Shown in pieces: positions 46,806-57,460 of a stretch of 64,000 nt of DNA. The stretch covers positions 18,444,501-18,508,500 of the forward strand of contig CM065394.1 in NCBI GenBank assembly GCA_033060915.1, in the 5' to 3' direction. The notes beneath the pieces were generated by a model. It was not told where the DNA came from. It did not search any database and saw only the letters and a list, made by a program, of their open reading frames with translations. Each line of letters begins with the position of its first letter. Within the stretch, counting starts at the first letter, position 1. The DNA comes from Euryodendron excelsum (taxonomy: Eukaryota; Streptophyta; Magnoliopsida; Ericales; Pentaphylacaceae). The position numbers and the translations under genes were made by a program.

Positions 46806-48079
46806 CTCATCATATTAAATAAGTAAAAACCATCTCATAATCCTCCAACATACATCATTAAGAAAACTCTTAATCCACACTTATGAATATTACAAAACCA
46901 CAAAATAAACAAACTCCAACAAGACTTTAATACAATGTACAACAATATACATGACTAATAACTCAACTACAGAGCTTCTCGAAGCTCCCCAACTCAACAC
47001 CAACAGTGGACTGGACATTTTCCCATTTTCCTGAAAAATGACATGTGTGGGTGTGAGCTATATATCCACGTGCTCACAAGATAATCAAACTCATAAAGAA
47101 GGAATGATAAATATCCACTGAATTAATCATCAATAGATAATACACCATCAACAATAAACAAAATGCATCTTGTGATGCAATGTATGATACACCACATATG
47201 TGCGCGCTATATTGATAACATTAGCCCAATATATCGATGGCTTGTTATTAAGGATGTCCCACATCGACACTCTTTAGGTTAGCCCCACATCGGCCAAACC
47301 TTAGGTTAGCCCCCACTCGGTTGAACCTCCTTTATACAATGCAAAGTATGCACACAATGTATGTATACAATTATCACCTCATAATCAAGCAATCGCCACC
47401 ATTCATAACAAAGCATGCAGTTCAATATGAATAAGATCATCAATATCCCCACCTGATATCGCTTACTCTCAAATTGAGCTACTCTTTCGGCTGAATCGGA
47501 ATAGTATGATCCACTTCCGAACCTACTAAACACCACCACATTAAACATGATGAAATAAATGCTATAATTCATAACCAATGCATAATTATAGCTTATACTC
47601 TTTAAATATATGATTGAGAACATCATAATGCATTAGAACCCAATAGGATGTTAAACCCTTCCCTAATGTAACCAAAGACATGAAACCACTTTCACCATTC
47701 CAAAACCACAACAGGTATCAATATATAGTTCTCACCTCAAGGAACAAACACAAAACTTTCTCTCTTGAATTCTTCTTCTTCCTTTTCTTTTTTTTTTTCT
47801 TCTTCTTTCTCTCCCAACCATTGTAGAACCAAGGTTCTCTCTCTTGTCTTGCAAGACACAAAATAGATACAATATGTATCTATTATCCACACATGTCACA
47901 CACACACCCTTGCTAGCAAAATTAGTGAAACACACACCTCTCACATATGAAGCACACACCTAGGTGTCTTAGGGTTAAACCCCCACCTAGCACCTCCTTG
48001 CTTCCTTTATTTACCTTTAATCCACATAATTAACATAATTAATCATACCCATGATAATTAATCATGATTAACATAAGCT
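46806..48079 (-). repeat. 5' LTR of chromovirus, truncated at both ends
   Basis: Homologous to about 39165-40452. The right part is cut at 48079 by the Tat element (the other LTR continues AAGCCTGAAGATT). The terminal 110 bases next to gag (matching 39054-39164) and the primer-binding site are missing, replaced by about 50 bases that include a duplicated CAACAAGACTTTAATAC. Confidence 0.8.
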
Positions 48080-48084
48080 ATAAG

Positions 48085-48664
48085 TGGGATTTTACGGGAA
48101 GGCTGGGCCGAACTCTCAAGCCCCAAATGGATGAGCCCAAACTCTTTCTGCAAGACAAGAAGGTTAGAATGGGTCGACCCTCAGGGGGCCAATCACACTC
48201 CGAAGATTAAGTCAGCAAGCTTAATCGAGATAAAAATGAATGAAGATAGTGAATACTTGGGGTTAACTCTCCATACCTGGCTCTCGATGCCTTGGGTATT
48301 TATAGAGTCGTGGAGGGAGTGTGTTTTGTCTTGGCCTGTCAGCAGGCTCTCATGGCCTGCTGGGTAGGCATCATCATTGACGCCGCCTAATTACTTATAG
48401 GGTCTAGCGCACCATCGCGGGGGATTCCGGCTGACCAGACGTGCACGTCGACGTCACATGGGCAGCTACTTGTGCATTTAATACAAGTCAACTCTGCATT
48501 TAATGCTCAAAGACCGCTAGCGGTTTGGGCTACGGTGGAAAGGAGGTCGGCAGTTAAGGCCGGCCCTCCCTCTATTTCTGATCTGGGCCGCCAAGCAGCC
48601 CCAACTTTAATTTGCGTAGATTGGGCCTCACCCATTGGGTTGGGCCGGGGGTTATTCCCCCACA
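48085..48664 (-). repeat. 3' LTR of Tat element
   Basis: 580 bases; minus-strand start TGTGGGGGAATAACC at 48664 and end AAAATCCCA at 48085. TATAAATA (minus) at 48297-48304. GC-rich compared with neighbours. Confidence 0.8.
48297..48304 (-). promoter_or_regulatory. TATA box of Tat LTR
   Basis: Minus strand TATAAATACCCAAGG, about 360 bases into the LTR. Confidence 0.6.
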
Positions 48665-48680
48665 ATTGCCCCCCAGCCTT
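48665..48680 (-). other. Polypurine tract of Tat element
   Basis: Minus strand AAGGCTGGGGGGCAAT directly before the LTR start. Confidence 0.75.
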
Positions 48681-48858
48681 TGTGTCATTTTGGCTTCTGA
48701 AACAGCCAAGGACTGTAACGATCACCCGGCCATATAAATGGTGAGGATTTTAAAAGGTTTACTGTGGGGAATCATCAAATCGACGGCAGATGCGACGTTT
48801 CGGCAAAGCGTCATGATTACTGCCGTTTTCCCGTGCACGAACCGACGACACTGATGCG

Positions 48859-48866
48859 TATAAAAG
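48859..48866 (+). promoter_or_regulatory. TATA box for the antisense ORF
   Basis: GCGTATAAAAGAGCG on the plus strand, 189 bases before the proposed start codon of the antisense ORF and outside the LTR. A near-consensus plant TATA box in GC-rich context. Confidence 0.55.
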
Positions 48867-49560
48867 AGCGACGCCCTGCTTAGTTGAAAAATACTTGGTC
48901 TTTTTTCCTTGCCTCTTGAATAGCATGTGCGTTGGCTGTTTCGGCACCTGCCACTGTAAATGTCCTTCGAGCCAGCAACTCTTTTGCTCTTCACTGTATT
49001 TTCTGCGTTTTGATGGTTGCCCCCTAATAGCATCCCGTCTCCGTAAAATGCTAGATGGCCCGTCGGCCCTTGCTTCGTTTAGGGCGAGGTTTGACATCCC
49101 AAATGAGATCGACTTAGAGTTAGTCGATCCCAACGACTTTCGTATGGGCGAGACCGAAAGGGGATGCCATTCCCAGTCATTGCCATCGTAGAAGGGGAAC
49201 TCAAATTTCCCCTTCACCCTCTTCTTCATAAGTTCATAGTAAAAAATAAAGTGTCGCCCTCCTAGTTAGCGTCGAACGTGTATAGGATCTTTTTTGGCAT
49301 GCTTGAAATAAATCGGCGCCTGGGTGTGAACCTGGGCCTCACCGGACTGGACTACTGCTACATGCTTTGTAAAGTCAAAGGTAGTTACAAAGTCTACCTC
49401 CGGGCCGTAAAGAAGTCCTTAGAGTTAGTGAAGTGTTTGCCTTCCTCGGAGAAGGGCATCGACGACATTAGGGTTTGGGTAGCCGGTCCCTTGGAGTTTG
49501 GCGACGTTCCTGAGAAGGATAGACCAGCGATTCGATGCCCTAGAGAGCCCGTTGAACTAG

Positions 49561-49637
49561 GTTTGATGCCAATCTCTCATACTATGCATCATTTTAAATT
49601 TTGAGGTGCATCAAATCTGACTCTCACATTTTTGCAG
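49561..49637 (+). other. Predicted intron 1 of antisense ORF
   Basis: GT...AG, 77 bases, pyrimidine-rich end (CTCTCACATTTTTGCAG). The frame is open on both sides only if it is removed. Confidence 0.6.
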
Positions 49638-50496
49638 ACAAGAAGGGGAAGAGGTCAAAAGCACGTGACTGGTTAGTCAATTCTGACGACCTCAACAAGG
49701 TTCTGAACTACGTCGGCGAGGGCAGATTAAGATACGTTGCTCAGGCTGCGCACATTTTGCTCTGCTACCCACTGCGATATTCGACCTTCACTGCCGATAC
49801 GGGTGTTCCCCAGAGTACTCTTGCGAGGTTGGCTAAGGAAAGTGTCGAGGGAGATTTCAAGGAGATCCCCATCGGCATTGCAATTGAAAGGGCGCACAGT
49901 CCTACTGGTGTGACAGTCGCAGTTGCTCCTCCATCGGAGCCGGTTGGTGAAGGACAACATGAAGCGCGATCCAAGTCCCACACTCAGCATCCAGTTCATC
50001 GCCGTACACTGTTCCCGACTGCCGAGTTAAGATTCCAGCAAGAACACAGGATTCCACCCCATCCCCCGACACAGAGGTCAGCATGAGTCTGAGGGAGAGA
50101 ATGTTTGCCGCTGCCGGCCAGCCGCTGAGGTCGGCCGCCACCACTTCCACCGACACTCTGCCAGCCGAGCTGGTGATAACTCCTGTGGAGGAAGCCCCTC
50201 CCGTGCAACAGAGGCCGAAAACTCGTCAACAAAACAAAAGGGGGACCGAGATAACCGCGCAGCCCCCATCGCCCAAAAAGCAAAAGGGGAAGGGCGCAGT
50301 GGACGAGGTCGACGAGACTGTGACCATCACGCCAGACATTCTAGGCCATCCTATGACGACGGCAGACTCGATGATTGGCCAGACCGAGGTGGCATTCAGC
50401 GTCATCAAGAGCATCCTTCAGAAAAAAGACGTGGCCAAGCAGGGCAAAGCAAATGACTTGGCCGTCTTTATGGGTGCCTTCCATGACTCACTGCTG

Positions 50497-50576
50497 GTAA
50501 GTCGGCATTGACTTTTAACTGATTACAGATTCTTTTGGACACTCGCTCTTGTCATGACCTTCTCTTTTCGGTGTAG
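50497..50576 (+). other. Predicted intron 2 of antisense ORF
   Basis: GTAAGT donor and TTTTCGGTGTAG acceptor, 80 bases. The downstream exon starts GGTTGTCTGAATTCC in an open frame. Confidence 0.65.
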
Positions 50577-51429
50577 GGTTGTCTGAATTCCTTGGAGGTG
50601 ATAACGCGCTTCCAGAAGCTTGCCGAGGTTCATCAGGAGCTCATTGAAGAACATGGCCACTTAAAGGTTGAGTGGATCGATGCCAATAAGGATCGGATCA
50701 CTTTCAAGAAGTAGGTCAAGCAGTCGTCTGCCGAGCTGCTGTTGATGAAGGCTAATTTCAAAAGGAGGGATCAGGAATTGACTGATCTCGAAAAGAAATT
50801 CGACGTACAATCTGTGGATCTGCACAAGGCCAATTCTGAGGTCAAGGCGCTCAAAACTGAAGTGGCCAAACTGAAGGTTGATGAGGAGGTGTTGCTGAAA
50901 GGGGCAAGGACAGAGTGGCCAATGAATTGGCCATTGAGATGGCGGATTTGAGCCGTACCATATTTCGGCAAGGCTGGAGTGGAGCTCTCCATGTCCTCAG
51001 CACCGACAATACTGCCGACATTTGGCGTTTATGCCCTGACTATTTTAACACAACTGAGAACGGCGTCGTGGACCCGAAGAAGCTAATTGCCAATGTTGAG
51101 CATCAGAGACAGATTGCTCTGGAGATCGCTGCTGAAAAAGATAAGGCAAAAAAGGAAAAAGCGGCGGCCGAGCAATCGAAGTCTACCGAACATTCTTTAG
51201 ATTACACGACAGAGCCATCTGTATTGCCAGAGGACAAGTCGGCATAATCTTTTGTAGTCTTTCCTTTTTTCTGGAATATGTTTTGCATTTACCGCCATTT
51301 GCAAATGAAAGTTTGGTTTTGCCTCATTATCCACTGTTTGATTTAAGTTTGTATGACTTCCCCTTTTTGGTCAAACTGTCTAATTCGGTCAGCACCAAAT
51401 TTTACCTTTGTTCTTCGTGGAATTCATGG

Positions 51430-51710
51430 GCCAAGTTTTTACGACTTGGTTTTTGTGGCCTTCTTTGGCCGACCTACCCAACTTGGAAGGGACCAAGTTT
51501 TTACACTTGGTTTTTGTGGTCTTCTTTGGCCGACCTGCCCAACTTGGACAGGACCAAGTTTTTACACTTGGTTTTTGTGGCCTTCTTTGGCTGACCTGCC
51601 TAACTTGGACAGGACCAAATTTCTACACTTAGTTTTTGTGGCCTTCTTTGGCCGACCTACCCAACTTGGACAGGACCAAGTTTTTACACTTGGTTTTTGT
51701 GGGTTCACAG
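51430..51710 (+). repeat. 61-bp tandem array between convergent Tat genes
   Basis: ACTTGGTTTTTGTGG recurs at 51444, 51505, 51566, 51627 and 51688, an exact 61-base period. Units contain GGCCGACCTACCCAACTTGG. ORFs here on both strands merely repeat the unit. Confidence 0.9.
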
Positions 51711-51810
51711 AGTGCTCAGAGTAGGGTTGTTTGAACAACTTCATTTTCATTGATTCTTCAAAGAAAGCTTTACACATTTGATGAATTGGTACATCGCACG
51801 AGGCTTCGCA

Positions 51811-53235
51811 CTACTGGTAGAATTTCTTCAAGTTGCTTGCATTCCAAGGTCGCAGCAATTGTCTTCCTTCTTCAATAGTCTCTAATCTGTATGCGCCAAT
51901 GCCGACCTAGGATGTTACTCTGTAAGGACCTTCCCAGTTTGGGCTGAGCTTGCCATCTGCCATGTCCTTGGTTGCCCCTAATACTTTTCGTAAGACTAGG
52001 TCGCCCGGAGCAAGGTTTCTTGGGTGGACCCGTTTATTGTAGGAACGTCTTAGCTGTCGTTGATACTTCGTGAGCCTGATCAAGGCGGCTTCCCTTCTTT
52101 CTTCGACGAGATCCAGGTCTTTTGCAATCGTCTGGTTATTGAGACCCGAATTGAAAACCGCCGATCTGATAGTTGGTAGTCCAACCTCCAAAGGGATGAC
52201 TGCTTCCACCCCGTATGCCAAGGAGAACGAGGTTTAGCTGGTAGACCTCCTTGGGGTTGTTCTATAGGATCACAGAACGTTGGGTAGCTCCTCCGTCCAC
52301 TTCCCTTTGGCCTTCTCCAGTCGTTTTTTGACTCCATTAAGCATGGTTTTGTTTGAAATCTCGGCTTGCCCGTTGCATTGGAGATAGGCCGGCATCGAGT
52401 AATAGTTTCTGATCCCCAATCCTTCGCAAAATGATCTGAACATATTACCATCGAATTGGGTGCCGTTATCCGAAACAACGGCACGGGGTAATCCGAATCT
52501 CGTGACTATGCTCTTCCATGCGAACCTTTTGGCGTCGATTTCCCTAATGGTTGACAAAGGTTCTGCTTCTACCCATTTGGTAAAGTAGTCAGTCGCTACG
52601 ATGAGGAACCTTTTGTTACCCGAAGCTCGGGGCAGAGGTCCGACAATGTCCAGTCCCCACTGAGCGAAAGGCCACGGATTAGTAATGGTTGCGAGATCTT
52701 CGGCCGGTGGGTGGATGATGGGGGAAAACCTCTGACACTTGTCACATTTTAGGATGTACTGGGCTGCATCTTTCTACATGTAAGGCCACTAGTATCCCTG
52801 TGAAATGGCTCGGTGTGCTATCGATCTTCCGCCAACATGGCTTTCCCATATCCCCTCGTGGATTTCGAACAAGATGCCCTGTACTTGGTTCGAATGGATG
52901 CAGTGCAAATATGGACCTGTAAAGGAATGTCTGTAAAGCTCCTTACTCGGTGACAGCCAATATCTGAGAGATGTATGTTTGATTCGCCGAGCTTTAGCCT
53001 TATCTTCTGGTAGTTCGTCTTTGTTGAGGTAGGAGATAATTGGGTCTATCCATGATGGTCCCAGCTATTCGGTTGTTAGGGCTTCCTCTTCCTCCTGGAA
53101 GATGTTGGGCTTGGCAAGAGTTTCTACAATGATCGTCCTTCTTGACCCAGACTTCAGAGCTGTGGCCAAGGTTACCAAAGCATCCGCATTTGAGTTATTG
53201 TCTCGGCTGATCTGTCGAAGCTTGTAGCTTTTGAA
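51811..53235 (-). pseudogene. pol: Tat integrase
   Basis: Same frame as the RNase H upstream. The zinc region is near 52730-52850 (CDKCQRF). The core has WGLDIVGPLPRA, VVSDNGTQFDG (second Asp) and NGQAEISNKTML (Glu). The C-terminal part is RSYNKRVHPRNLAPGDLVLRK. The natural end is the TAG at 51811-51813 (LKKFYQ). In-frame stops at 53233-53235, about 53068, two near 52780-52795, about 52265, about 52233 and 51919 inactivate it. Most can be produced by one C-to-T or G-to-A change. Confidence 0.8.
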
Positions 53236-54117
53236 TTAGCCAAGCAGTTCCTTGGCTTTAGCTAGGTACTGCGTCATTCTATCATTCTTTGCTGCGTATT
53301 CTCCTGTAATTTGGTTGACAACAAGCAGAGAGTCCGAATAGATGACGATCTCAAGAATTCGAAGTTCAATGGCTCGGCATATTCTGGCGAGCAAGGCCTC
53401 GTATTCAGACTCATTGTTGAAGGCAGTGAACTCGAGCTTAATGGCTTGATTGATGGTTAGACCGCCTGGTGTGATGAGTACAATGCCTGATCCTACCCCC
53501 CGGTCATTGGAAGCTCCGTCAACGTATAGTCGCCAATGATCAGTTGTTTCCCAAAGATCCAGGGGGAATTCGTTGTGTGTTTGGATAGTTGCTAGGGTTT
53601 GTTCTTCCTCTGTTGGTAACTCGACAGAGAATTCAGCAACAAAATCTGCAAGAACCTGCCCCTTTACTACCGATCTGGGCTGAAACTTGATGTCGAACTC
53701 CCCTAATTCCACGACCCATTTTGCCAATCTTCCAGAGAAGTCGACCTTTCTTAGAAGAGGTTTGAGCTGGTGGTTAATAAAGACGTTGATGGTGTGAGTT
53801 CTGAAGTAGTGCACCAACTTGCGGGGTGCTACTACCAGTGCTAGCGCCAACTTTTCAAGGGCTAGGTACCTGCTTTTTGCTCTGAGAAGGGTTTTGCTAA
53901 CATAGTAGACTGGCAACTGTTGGCGGTTTTCTTGCCTGAGTAGGACGGCACTGACCGCATGGTCCGATACTGCAAGGTAGAGGAAGAGTTCCTCGTGCTG
54001 AAGGGGGATGGAAAGCAAGGGTGGTCGGGTCAAGTCTTCCTTCAGATCGGCAAGGGCAGAGTCACATTCTGGGGTCCATTCGAACCGTTCCTATTTTTTG
54101 AGAAGCTGGAAGAACGG
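53236..54117 (-). pseudogene. pol: Tat RNase H region with second (archaeal-type) RNase H
   Basis: 265 codons open at 54033-53236. The first part (LTRPPLLSIP, YYVSKTL, YFRTHTINVFINHQ, ADFVAEF) is the connection and degenerate gypsy-type RNase H. The second part starts WRLYVDGASNDRGVGSG (53511-53550), then LEFTAFNNESEYEALL and VIYSDSLLVVNQITGEY, the D-E-D layout of the extra RNase H found in Tat-lineage elements. Both act on RNA/DNA hybrids during reverse transcription. Two stops between 54117 and 54085 separate it from RT. Confidence 0.8.
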
Positions 54118-55215
54118 TCAGCACCTATCCGATGAATGGTTAATGAACCTGTTGAGTGTTACGGCCATTCCTGTCAGTTTCTGCACTTCTTTGGCATTCT
54201 TTGGGGCTTTGATGCTTTGGATTGCACTGATCTGCCGTGGATCTACTTCAATGCCCCGATGCGTGACCAAGAACCCAAGAAATTTGCCCGAGTTAACACC
54301 GAAGACGCATTTTGAAGCATTTAGCCTCATTTTGTACTCGTTCAAGATGCAGAGCACCACTTTTAGATCTGCCAAGTGGGAGTCGCTCAGTTTGCTTTTT
54401 ACCACCATGTCATCGATGTAGACCTCGACAGTTCTGCCGAGCTGTATCTTGAACATCTTTGCGACCAATCGCTGATACGTGGCTCCGGCGTTCTTTAGAC
54501 CAAAGGGCATAACCTTGTAGCAGTATATACCCCTTGGAGTGATGAAGGTCGTCTTCTCTTGGTTGTCGGGGTGGAGGGAAATCTGGTGGTATCCTCGGTA
54601 AGCATCCAAGAAACTCATCCTCCCGAAGCCAGTGGTTGCATCCACAAGCTGGTCAATTTTGGGGAGGGGGAATGGATCCTTAGGGCATGCTTTGTTGAAA
54701 TCAGTGAAGTCCACACAGACCCTCCACTTGCCGTCCTTCTTTTTCACAACCATTGTATTTGATAACCAGCTTGGGTAGTTGATCTCCCGAATTGCCCCAG
54801 CTTCCAAAAGTTTTTTTGTTTCTTCCAGAACAGCGTCCACATGCTAGGTAGCTGCCCTTTTTCCATTCTGGACAACAAGTCGGCAATTTGGGTCAACATT
54901 CAGTCGATGGCAAGCAACATCAACACTAATCCCAAGCATGTCATAAGGGGTCCAGGCGAACACTTCCAGGAAGTTCGTCAACAACTCCATCAGGGATTTT
55001 TCCTTTTGTTTGGACAAGGAGGAACCAATGATAAAGTACTTGTCTCGCTGCCGATCAATGTATATCTTCTTCAGATCCTCCAGGGCTTTATTCTCAGGAA
55101 TCACCCCCACATCCTCAATGGTAGGAGAGTCCTCGTGCAGCTCCATCATTTGCACATTCTCAGCTTTCGTCTTGGTTGCGCATGCTGTTAAGAACACTGC
55201 TTGGCAGCCACTTAG
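54118..55215 (-). pseudogene. pol: Tat reverse transcriptase
   Basis: Open 54840-54118 (240 codons), in the same frame as the stretch up to 55416 and interrupted by one TAG at 54841-54843. Motifs: [50 protein letters not shown] and [10 protein letters not shown] (active site at 54409-54420), then [16 protein letters not shown]. Length and motif order are normal for Ty3/gypsy RT. It copies genomic RNA to DNA in the particle. Confidence 0.88.
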
Positions 55216-55866
55216 TCTCCTCTTATTTCCCCTACTCCACCGGGGGTTGGAAATCGGATTAATTGGTGGTAGGATGAGGGAACGGCCTTCATAAGGTGTA
55301 ACCAAGTCTGTCCCATGATGGCATTGTAGGGAGAGGGCACGTTGACTACCAAGAACTCGGTTTGCAATGTGATTCCACCGGCTGTGACCGGAACCGTCAC
55401 CTTCCCCATGGGCCAAACCGGATCCGAACTGAATCCGACCAATGGGTTGAGCGATGGTTGAAGGTCGGACTCTTTGAGTTTCAATTTTTTGAACAGGCTG
55501 TAGTACATAACTTCGGATGAACTCCCTTGGTCGATGAGCAATCTTTTGACGTCACAGTCTGCCACTCTTAGTGTTACCACCAGTGCGTCATTATGGGGAA
55601 CTTGCACTCCCACGAGATCCTCATTAGTGAAGGCAATGCGCGTATAGCCGTTGCCGATCTTGGTTTTCTTGCTGGGCGGTTGTATGTGCATTACTTCCCT
55701 TAAGTGTGCAGCCTTTTGCATCTCGGCCCGGTATCTATGTGGGTCGATGGTTTTTGTCTCAGCCGAACCGTGTAACACATTGATTACCCGGACAGGCCTC
55801 ACCTCTGTCTCCTTCTGGGTCGTGTCTTCCACCCACGGTTGCTCGGCCTCCTTCTTCGTCTTTTCC
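55212..55866 (-). pseudogene. pol: Tat aspartic protease
   Basis: Open 55832-55212. The catalytic segment LLIDQGSSSEVMYYSLF has D-Q-G-S-S, and the second conserved block is YNAIMGQTWLHLMKAVPSSYHQ. A frameshift near 55215 precedes RT. The protease cuts the gag-pol polyprotein. Confidence 0.8.
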
Positions 55867-57433
55867 TAATCAATAACCTGGTCGAGATGGCCAGCCTTGG
55901 CCAAATCTTCCAAATGGGTTTTGAGATGCCAACATTGCTCCATTTTATGCCCCTTCTCGTGGTGGTATGAACAAAACCTCTTCTGGTCTCAGGTTGCTGG
56001 GTCTCCTCCTAACTTTGGTGGCCACTTAAAAAATGGCTTGTCGTGGATCTGGGGCAATATCTTATAAATGGGATCTTTAAAGACTGTATAGACCCCCTCT
56101 GTTACCCTTTTTCCCCGGTTGCTATCTTCTGATCGGGGTTTCTTGGCATCTTTCTTATTTGCCTTCTCTGCAGCAACACCGACCTTGGTCGATGCTGGCT
56201 GGGGCACATCTTCATCCAACCGCGCATAGCACTCGATCCTCAGCATCAGTTCATGTATGGTGAGGGCTGGTTTTTTCATCAAGGATTGTCGCAAACGGTG
56301 CTCCCTGGGAAGGCCAATCTTGAATTGGGTTACAGCCAATTGCTTGCTGCACTCGTCAATTTCGTTGTAAGCCTCCTAGTATCGTCGAGCGTACGCTCGC
56401 AATCCTTCCCCTTCCTCTTTTCGCAATGTCAGCAAGAAATCAACCTCCTTCGGCTGCAGGCTGTTTTCTATGAAATGAGCTGTAAACAGCTCGGCAAGTT
56501 GCCTCTAGCTGGAAACGGACTTAAGTGGCAACTTGTTAAACCACCGTAATGCCACACTTCCTAGGCTGGAAGGAAAGATTCGACACATCAGCATCTGGTC
56601 ATCGCACCACACTACCATGAGCTGTTTGTAATGCTGAACATGGTTAATCAGGTCGGTCTTCCTGTCATAGAGGGTGAACTTTAGTGGGGTGAATTTTTGA
56701 GGAATTGGGTGGGACTCGATCTCCTCTGTGAATGGTGAGGATGCAATTTGATCCAGGGCCTTTTTCATCAGGTCGTGGGTCGTGCGCTCCTTAGTTTGCT
56801 GCTTCCTATCCTCCTACTTTTCGTTATACCATTTCTCCCAGTCCTCTCTCCGTCGATCTCCTTCAGCAGGGTCATTATTTGGCGGGGTTTCGCTCCTTCC
56901 CCTTCGCCGATCTGTGCGCCTGTTGTCGCAACGCCCGGTACTAAGGGTGTAACTCCCTCTTACCCGCGACGCTGGATCTTTCCTGTCGCCAGTAATCTGC
57001 TCGTGATTAGGGGACCTTTCTCTCCCATGCTTATTTCTTCCAGAGAATGCCTCCCTCATGACCCGAACTTGGGAGGTGAGGTAGGTTATCTCTTCTCCGC
57101 GCTGCCGAATTTCCCTCTCCGCCGCACGGAGTGTATCTTCACTCGGGATTCGCCCACTGGAGGGGGACGGGGCAAGGTTCCGATGGTGGTTTCTGCGGAA
57201 GTTTCTGTCCCTAACGTAGCCCGTATCCCTCCGCATTTCATCCGGTGCTCCCTGGTGGCTTTCAGCACATGTCCATATCTCCGACCTTAGTGTTCTCCTT
57301 CTCTGCCGATCTACTAGTGTAGACTGGCAGTGCGCCGAGTTGGTCTGATCTTTACTGGAGGAGGCTCCGATGCCTCTCCCGTTGTGGTTCTCTCTCCTAT
57401 GTCTCCAGTTTTTTAGACTCTTGATTTTTCTAA
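55867..57433 (-). pseudogene. gag: Tat gag
   Basis: Order on the minus strand: an Arg/Glu-rich, low-hydrophobicity N-terminal part (about 57433-56814); the gag core at 56768-56505 (FTPLKFTLYDRKTDLINHVQHY, LMCRIFPSSLGSVALRWF); a second core part to 55989 (KIGLPREHRLRQSL); then a zinc-binding segment near 55945-55985 (CSYHHEKGHKMEQC, a C-H-H-C variant usual in this lineage). Stops near 56814, 56504, 56378, 55988 and 55868. The start codon is uncertain: the first open codon (57452, GTG) lies inside the primer-binding site, so translation must start further in. Confidence 0.78.
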
Positions 57434-57454
57434 GCCTTCCCACAGATGGCACTA
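57434..57454 (-). other. Primer-binding site of Tat element
   Basis: Minus strand AGTGCCATCTGTGGGAAGGC resembles the GGCGCCGTCTGTGGG primer site common in Tat-lineage elements, with two transitions. Confidence 0.6.
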
Positions 57455-57460
57455 TGGACG

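Larger units (their letters stand above)
39054..48079 (-). mobile_element. Ty3/gypsy chromovirus (Tekay/Del-like), 5' LTR incomplete
   Basis: 3' LTR at 39054-40857 and an incomplete 5' LTR at about 46806-48079, with gag-pol between them on the minus strand. Minus-strand LTR ends are TGTGAGACCC and CATGACA. The 3' end of pol has a chromodomain-like segment, and the element ends with the chromovirus phrase TTCGGGACGAAATTC followed by the polypurine tract. It inserted after CTACA (39049-39053) in an R copy. The matching right-hand TSD is lost because the 5' LTR is cut by the Tat element. Sampled LTR divergence is about 6 percent (8 differences in about 130 bases), younger than the Athila copy. 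Confidence 0.85.
49048..51247 (+). pseudogene. Tat antisense additional ORF (aORF), three exons, lightly damaged
   Basis: Plus strand, opposite to the element's gag-pol. Proposed start ATG 49048 (MLDGPSALASFRARFDIPNE). Exon 1 to 49560 includes MPFPVIAIVEGELKFPLHPL and LGLTGLDYCYMLCKV. Intron 1 is 49561-49637 (GTTTGA...TTTGCAG, phase 1); joining the exons restores a frame reading DKKGKRSKARDWLVNSDD. Exon 2 runs to 50496. Intron 2 is 50497-50576 (GTAAGT...GTGTAG). Exon 3 runs to the TGA-free end at 51247 (stop TAA) and contains a charged heptad-like segment (about 50640-50900) suggesting a coiled coil. Damage: frameshifts near 49160, 50083 and 50910 and stops near 49270 and 50714. Extra ORFs antisense to pol, of unknown function, are known from Tat/Retand-type elements; the N-terminal wording resembles that family from memory. 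Confidence 0.7.
48085..57460 (-). mobile_element. Ty3/gypsy Tat-lineage element with antisense ORF; 5' LTR missing
   Basis: Minus-strand gag, protease, RT, RNase H, second RNase H and integrase, then a convergent plus-strand ORF, polypurine tract and 3' LTR. A Tat-type primer-binding site (GTGCCATCTGTGGGAAGGC, minus) at 57434-57453 marks the left end of the interior, but directly beyond it is R-family sequence instead of the 5' LTR. The element lies in the chromovirus 5' LTR. The bases beside its 3' LTR read ATAAG (48080-48084); a TSD cannot be confirmed. Confidence 0.85.

Noticed and set aside
48507..50283. Minus-strand ORFs over the antisense ORF region
   Set aside because: The plus-strand frames have consistent splicing and family-like wording; the minus ones overlap each other in several frames and lack motifs.
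51283..51777. Repeat-containing ORFs on both strands
   Set aside because: Translations of the 61-bp tandem array.
54008..55294. Plus-strand ORFs of 90-137 codons
   Set aside because: Shadows of the Tat RT, which has unmistakable motifs on the minus strand.
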